A DNA stretch of 64,000 bases from Butyrivibrio sp. MB2005 (lineage in GTDB: Bacteria > Bacillota > Clostridia > Lachnospirales > Lachnospiraceae), in contig NZ_AUJP01000021.1 in NCBI RefSeq assembly GCF_000424285.1, positions 1-64,000 of the forward strand. Direction: 5' to 3'. The notes beneath the pieces are model-generated. The model was not told the origin of the DNA. It did no database searches and saw only the letters and a program-made list of their open reading frames with translations. The position numbers were made by a program, and so were the translations under genes. Shown here in pieces: positions 59,954 to 64,000 of this stretch; the stretch's first letter is position 1, and every line of letters starts with the position of its first letter.

Positions 59954-60976
59954 TTACTCTGTTCTCGATGATGCCTTAATAATGATCATCTCGATACTTA
60001 TTGTATGGTCAAGTTTTCCTGATTTAACTGCTGCGTCGCTCTCAAGGCACATATCAAGAGAAGCCTTGATGCCGTCTCTCGTATAGCCCTTTACCCAGCC
60101 TATATATTTGGAAGCTATAAAAGGCGGCAAGGACAGCGCCGATGCTATGGCATTCTGCGGGCGTCCCATCTCCGTCATCTCTTTTGTAATAAGAAGCAGA
60201 TTAAACTGTCTCGAAATCAGCGCCAGAATCTGCTCAGGAGCTGTCTTTAATGCGATCAGCTCGTAGTAGATATCCATGGCCTTTTTCTGGTTCTTCTGAA
60301 CGATGGCATCCGTCATCTCGAATATCCTGCTGGTAAGCCAGTTAGCGCAGATAGCATCAATATCCGCCTCTGTGACCTCGTCCCTGTCAATGCAATAGCA
60401 GATAAGCTTCTCCATCTCGTTGGCCATATTGGACATATCGGTGCCCACGCGATTTATAAAATATGCGATAGCTCTTGGAGAGATTCGTTTTTTCTCTGCA
60501 CCGAGTCTTGATACGATCCAGCGACCAAGCATCTGCTCGTCAGGAGTATCGCAGCTTATATCAAGGCCGATCTTATGGACTGCCTTGTACATATCTTTTC
60601 TCTTATCAACAGCTGATTCCACAAAGAGAAAAACTGTGGTCTCTGATGGGCTTTTCAGATAGTCGGCAAGCTCAGGGCATCCGCTTTTGAAAAAGCCACT
60701 GTTTTCAATAATTATAACTCTTCTCTCTGCAAAAAAAGGAAGGGTCTCTGCCATATCGATTATCTCAAGAGGATTAAGATTGGCGCCTTCGTAATGCTGA
60801 AGGTTCATCTTATCTCCGCCGCCAAGCAGCGCCTTTTCAAGCTTGTCCCTGTTCTGGAGCCTTAGATAAGCCTCATCTCCGTAAATCAGATAGCAGGGCT
60901 TAAAGCTTCCGTTTGCTATATCTTCATTAATCTGTCTTTGCTTTACGGGATAATCCGTCGTCTTCTTTGCAGCCAT
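59954..60976 (-). CDS. holA: DNA polymerase III delta subunit
   Basis: 340 residues of the clamp-loader delta family. The N-terminal AAA+-like fold opens with CYLIYGDEAYLRLQNRDKLE. Later: ADYLKSPSETTVFLFVE and the helical collar ILALISRQFNLLLITKEMTE. Delta opens the beta clamp during loading. Divergent from the ACT-domain gene. Confidence 0.9.
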   Translation of the reverse strand: MAAKKTTDYPVKQRQINEDIANGSFKPCYLIYGDEAYLRLQNRDKLEKALLGGGDKMNLQHYEGANLNPLEIIDMAETLPFFAERRVIIIENSGFFKSGCPELADYLKSPSETTVFLFVESAVDKRKDMYKAVHKIGLDISCDTPDEQMLGRWIVSRLGAEKKRISPRAIAYFINRVGTDMSNMANEMEKLICYCIDRDEVTEADIDAICANWLTSRIFEMTDAIVQKNQKKAMDIYYELIALKTAPEQILALISRQFNLLLITKEMTEMGRPQNAIASALSLPPFIASKYIGWVKGYTRDGIKASLDMCLESDAAVKSGKLDHTISIEMIIIKASSRTE

Positions 60977-61046
60977 ACTATAATCCTAATACCCTTGCTT
61001 CATTCTTACAACATGTTGTATTATAACATATCGGGAGGGTAAAAAA

Positions 61047-61460
61047 ATGCTGAAACAGGTTTCTATTTATGCTGAAAACAAAAAAGGATGCTTCAAGACA
61101 ATTACCGGTATCCTTAGAGAAAATGACATTAACATCTTAGGATCCGTTACCAATGATACAGCCGAGTTCGGAATCATTCGTATGGTAGTATCCGATCCCT
61201 ATCGCTGCGTTGAGGTTCTCAAAGCCGCAGATTTTATCTGTAAGACCACTTCTGTTCTTGCTATTGAGTGCCCTGATGAAGTCGGTGCCTTTGACAAGAT
61301 ACTTAATTCTCTTTACGAGAGCAATATCAACGTAAATTACACATATCTGTCATTCAACCGCGAATCCGGTCTTCCTATTATGGTAATGCATACCGATGAT
61401 GTCCACGCAGTTGAGAACATCCTTATCAATAAAGGTTATAACTGCATTGGTGAGAATTAA
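61047..61460 (+). CDS. Protein with two ACT domains
   Basis: 137 residues: two ACT-like small-molecule-binding modules in tandem, LKQVSIYAENKKGCFKTITG and VLAIECPDEVGAFDKILNSL. Such stand-alone ACT proteins bind amino acids and are often regulators whose partner is unknown. GGGAGGG lies 7 bases before the ATG. Own terminator. Confidence 0.85.
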   Translation: MLKQVSIYAENKKGCFKTITGILRENDINILGSVTNDTAEFGIIRMVVSDPYRCVEVLKAADFICKTTSVLAIECPDEVGAFDKILNSLYESNINVNYTYLSFNRESGLPIMVMHTDDVHAVENILINKGYNCIGEN

Positions 61461-61498
61461 AAGGAAATATATAAGATAAAATTTAATTGATTTAAAGA

Positions 61499-61532
61499 AA
61501 AAACGCGAGCTCCCCAGCCCGCGTTTTTAGTT
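61499..61532. terminator. Bidirectional terminator
   Basis: AACGCG-a-GCT/AGC-c-CGCGTT hairpin with T-runs on both strands; serves 61047-61460 and the convergent 61544-61858. Confidence 0.8.
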
Positions 61533-61543
61533 AGATAATATAT

Positions 61544-61858
61544 TTAATTTTCATACCCGCTTTTTCCTGCTGCAATCAATCCGACTGCAAAAATCAAACA
61601 GATGGCAATTTCTACACAAATGATAAATTTATCATTATCGTCTCGCTGAGCTCCAAGTACCTCCGCATCCTCCTCCGAATTTTCAGAAGCAGAAGCATCC
61701 GCATCAGCGGTGGACTCATCATCGAGTTCCTCATATCTATTTGAATCTTCTGCAATCACCTCTGTATCCGCTGTAGCAGCATATACATTGTAATGCATAT
61801 TCCCAGCGCCCAGCAGAATCATGACCAGAAGGATCATACCTGCGATAAAGCGTTTCAT
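61544..61858 (-). CDS. Small exported membrane-anchored protein
   Basis: 104 residues. An N-terminal signal or membrane segment (RFIAGMILLVMILLGAGN) is followed by a strongly acidic Ser/Ala/Asp/Glu stretch and a C-terminal membrane segment (FIICVEIAICLIFAVGLIAA). The layout is typical of a small wall-exposed protein anchored by its C-terminus. No family recognised. ATG at 61858 is used; a TTG four codons upstream is possible. Confidence 0.6.
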   Translation of the reverse strand: MKRFIAGMILLVMILLGAGNMHYNVYAATADTEVIAEDSNRYEELDDESTADADASASENSEEDAEVLGAQRDDNDKFIICVEIAICLIFAVGLIAAGKSGYEN

Positions 61859-61910
61859 CTTAATCCACAAGTCCTTTCAATTATGTATTTTTATACCCTT
61901 ATTATATAAT

Positions 61911-61946
61911 ATGGTTCACCTTTCGTTACTACGAAAAGTGAACCAT
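61911..61946 (-). terminator. Long hairpin downstream of the GH3 gene
   Basis: 15-bp inverted repeat with one mismatch, ATGGTTCAC.TTTCG/CGAAA.GTGAACCAT, 6-base loop. It lacks a clear U-tract, so it may protect the mRNA end and not terminate. Confidence 0.55.
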
Positions 61947-61999
61947 TTTGTTCAAAACTCGTACTTGACAAAGTGCAAATTTTGCTGTATAGGATTCGA

Positions 62000-64000
62000 T
62001 TATTTTACCTCTTGAAGATCAAGTGCATTAGTTCCAACTGCATATTTTCCTATTCCTGTGCTGTCAGAAACAGGGATTTCCACTGTAATTGACGAATTTG
62101 ACTTAAGATATGTCTTTTCAAATCCAACGAGACTAAGATACGGCATCTGCTCATCGGGAAGTCTGTAGACCTGAATAAGCTCAGATCCGTCAATATCGCT
62201 CTTGTTTGTAAGAGTCAGCTTTACAATATGTCTTCCGGTATTATATGAAATATCGGAAATCTCAAACTCCGAATAGGATAGTCCATAGCCGAAGGGGAAC
62301 TGTACGGGGATATTCTCCTTGCAGGTATGTCTGTAGCCTATGAAAAATCCTTCTCTGTAATGAACAAGCTCCTTATCGCCAAAGTCTCCAACAGATATTC
62401 CGGAGCAGTCCTCCTTCTTGCAATAGAAGGTCTCAGGAAGATGTCCGCTGGGTGATATATCACCTAAAATAACTTCAGCAAGAGCATTTCCGCCCTCCAT
62501 ACCGTTGTAGTACATATAAAGAAGTGCTTTACATTTTGAAAGCCATCTTGTCATATCGACGCATCCGCCGCCGACCATAACAACAACAGTGTCAGGACGC
62601 TTTTCAAGAAGCGCTTCCAAAAGTTCATTCTGCTCGTAGGGAAGATCCAAGTCTGCTCTGTCAACGCCCTCAGAATCAATATCATGATTCAGACCGCCCA
62701 CAAAAATTACATGGTCATAATCTTCGCAAACATCTAGAACTTCATTGCGAAGCTTCTCTCTGTAGGCCTTGAGCTCTGCATCTGCTTTTTCCTTATCAGC
62801 TGTGCTGCCGCCGGAATTCTGAAGGCTGAGTGCCTGCCAGTTGGTGCCGCCTGCTTCCATTTCTACATTTAATGCGCTTGCATAGCCTCTCAGATAGTCG
62901 AACTTTGTGCTGCCTCCGACTCTTGCCTTTAATCCCATGAGAGGAGTTATCTCGTAGAGTGCCTTGATCTCAGCACTTCCTCCTGCATTGGAATGAGTGC
63001 GGTTAGCATTCTCGCCCACAACAAGTATCTTTTTATCCTTGATCAAAGGTCTGATGAGAGGAAGAGTATTGTCCTCATTTTTCAAAAGAACAACGCTCTC
63101 TCTTGCTATATCAAGCACATCCGCCCTTGCGGCAAAGCTGTTGTATGGAGCATCCTTTCTTATAAGTCTGTCCTCATCAAGCATGTTAAGGCGCAGCATC
63201 AGAATAAGGATATGTAGTACCTTCTCATCAATAAGAGCTTCATCAATCTCGCCATCCTCAACCATCTTCTTAAGAGGATTAGCGAATTTGTATTCATCAA
63301 AATTATCCCTTACTGACATCTCACAGTCTATTGCTGCTTCTGCTGCCTTTTTTGTATCGTTGACAGCGCCCCAGTCAGATACCACAAAGCCCTCATAACC
63401 CCACTTTTCACGGAGGGTCTCGTTAAGCAGGAACTTACTCTCACTGCAAAGTTCGCCCTTTATTCTGTTGTAGGCACTCATCACACTGTAGGGATTTGCT
63501 GCATCGATGACATCCTTGAAAACCTTGAGATAAAGGTCATTTAAAACATCATCATCTATCTCTTCATCCACGCCAAGTCTTCCGCTCTCCTGATTATTCA
63601 GGGCAAAATGCTTAAGACATGCAGCAACGTCCCACTGCTGAATACCCTTTACATACTCAGAAGCAAGCTGCGATGTAAGGAACGGATCCTCACTGTAATA
63701 CTCGAAATTTCTTCCGCAAAGAGGTGTCCTCTTCAAATTTATACCGGGAGCAAGGATTACATCCTTTCCTCTGCCCCTTGCTTCGGAACCAAGAACACTT
63801 CCTGCTCTCTCTGAAAGCTTTCTGTTCCAGGTAGCTGCGATGGCACTGTTGCAGGGAATGTAGGTAACATAGTCATCCGAATTGCCAACAGGTATCCACT
63901 GGCTCGGCTGAAAATCCGCGCGAACGCCGCAGGGACCATCCGACATTGTAAGAGGCGGAATGCCAAGGCGCTCTACTCCCTTTGTTCTAAAGAGCTCGTT
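62000..64000 (-). CDS. Glycoside hydrolase family 3 beta-glucosidase (5' end outside window)
   Basis: At least 667 codons; the frame is open to the window edge, reading NELFRTKGVERLGIPPLTMS before the first internal ATG, so the N-terminus is missing. GH3 N-domain motifs: MSDGPCGVR, ACLKHFALNNQESGRLGVDE and the nucleophile aspartate in GFVVSDWGAVND. The C-domain carries ILVVGENANRTHSNAGGSAE, and the end is a fibronectin-III-like domain (VKLTLTNKSDIDGSELIQVY). It hydrolyses beta-linked glucosides or xylosides; no signal peptide can be judged. Likely plant-polysaccharide use. Confidence 0.93.
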   Translation of the reverse strand, partial: NELFRTKGVERLGIPPLTMSDGPCGVRADFQPSQWIPVGNSDDYVTYIPCNSAIAATWNRKLSERAGSVLGSEARGRGKDVILAPGINLKRTPLCGRNFEYYSEDPFLTSQLASEYVKGIQQWDVAACLKHFALNNQESGRLGVDEEIDDDVLNDLYLKVFKDVIDAANPYSVMSAYNRIKGELCSESKFLLNETLREKWGYEGFVVSDWGAVNDTKKAAEAAIDCEMSVRDNFDEYKFANPLKKMVEDGEIDEALIDEKVLHILILMLRLNMLDEDRLIRKDAPYNSFAARADVLDIARESVVLLKNEDNTLPLIRPLIKDKKILVVGENANRTHSNAGGSAEIKALYEITPLMGLKARVGGSTKFDYLRGYASALNVEMEAGGTNWQALSLQNSGGSTADKEKADAELKAYREKLRNEVLDVCEDYDHVIFVGGLNHDIDSEGVDRADLDLPYEQNELLEALLEKRPDTVVVMVGGGCVDMTRWLSKCKALLYMYYNGMEGGNALAEVILGDISPSGHLPETFYCKKEDCSGISVGDFGDKELVHYREGFFIGYRHTCKENIPVQFPFGYGLSYSEFEISDISYNTGRHIVKLTLTNKSDIDGSELIQVYRLPDEQMPYLSLVGFEKTYLKSNSSITVEIPVSDSTGIGKYAVGTNALDLQEVK

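Overview
The window looks like the chromosome of an anaerobic, low-to-medium GC Firmicute of the Lachnospiraceae (Butyrivibrio/Pseudobutyrivibrio/Roseburia type). The basis is the gene content: PolC-type DNA polymerase III, the Firmicutes-style rimP-nusA-ylxR-ylxQ-infB operon, the non-mevalonate isoprenoid pathway, strong AGGAGG-type ribosome binding sites, BspA-like leucine-rich-repeat surface proteins and a very high density of cyclic-di-GMP and hybrid-kinase genes. The genus assignment is an inference; no rRNA gene is present.

Layout. 1-1644: a complete IS4-family insertion sequence beside the pnp terminator. 1756-12805 (minus): the translation/RNA operon, transcribed rimP, nusA, ylxR, ylxQ, infB, rbfA, nrnA, truB, ribF, then rpsO and pnp from an additional internal promoter. 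12932-16860 (minus): xylulokinase and a membrane GGDEF protein with a degenerate EAL domain. 17043: tRNA-Glu(CUC). 17182-22045: an accessory, decaying region with two secreted surface proteins, remnants of two other genes, a GC-rich patch, an array of 64-bp repeats in front of a short secreted peptide, and a solitary antitoxin-like gene. 22055-36362 (minus): housekeeping genes, namely an inositol-phosphatase/GGDEF pair, polC, ispG, rseP, dxr, cdsA, uppS, frr, pyrH and a bactofilin. This is a membrane-lipid, isoprenoid and envelope cluster. 36383-44198: a polysaccharide deacetylase, tRNA/rRNA modification genes, thrH, an iron-sulfur aldo-keto reductase, glutathione peroxidase and a DNA-alkylation-repair protein. 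44487-48807: a FliD-like orphan, a GH3 protein that has lost its catalytic loop, an apparently non-coding ~365-nt transcription unit, and glyA.

48971-56217 is the most striking part. Three tightly coupled minus-strand genes encode a REC-GGDEF response regulator, an amino-acid permease fused to a hybrid histidine kinase, and a second sensor hybrid kinase. A divergent plus-strand gene encodes a free HPt phosphotransfer protein. Together they contain every part of a multistep phosphorelay ending in c-di-GMP synthesis.

56268-64000: a diacylglycerol-kinase-like lipid kinase and a PAP2 phosphatase (plus strand), a GT2 glycosyltransferase, a DUF1653 protein, holA, an ACT-domain protein, a small membrane protein, and a GH3 beta-glucosidase that runs off the end of the window.

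The best candidates for something undescribed are the permease-kinase fusion and its phosphorelay, the structured RNA candidate at 46937-47302, and the helically phased repeat array at 19040-19329.
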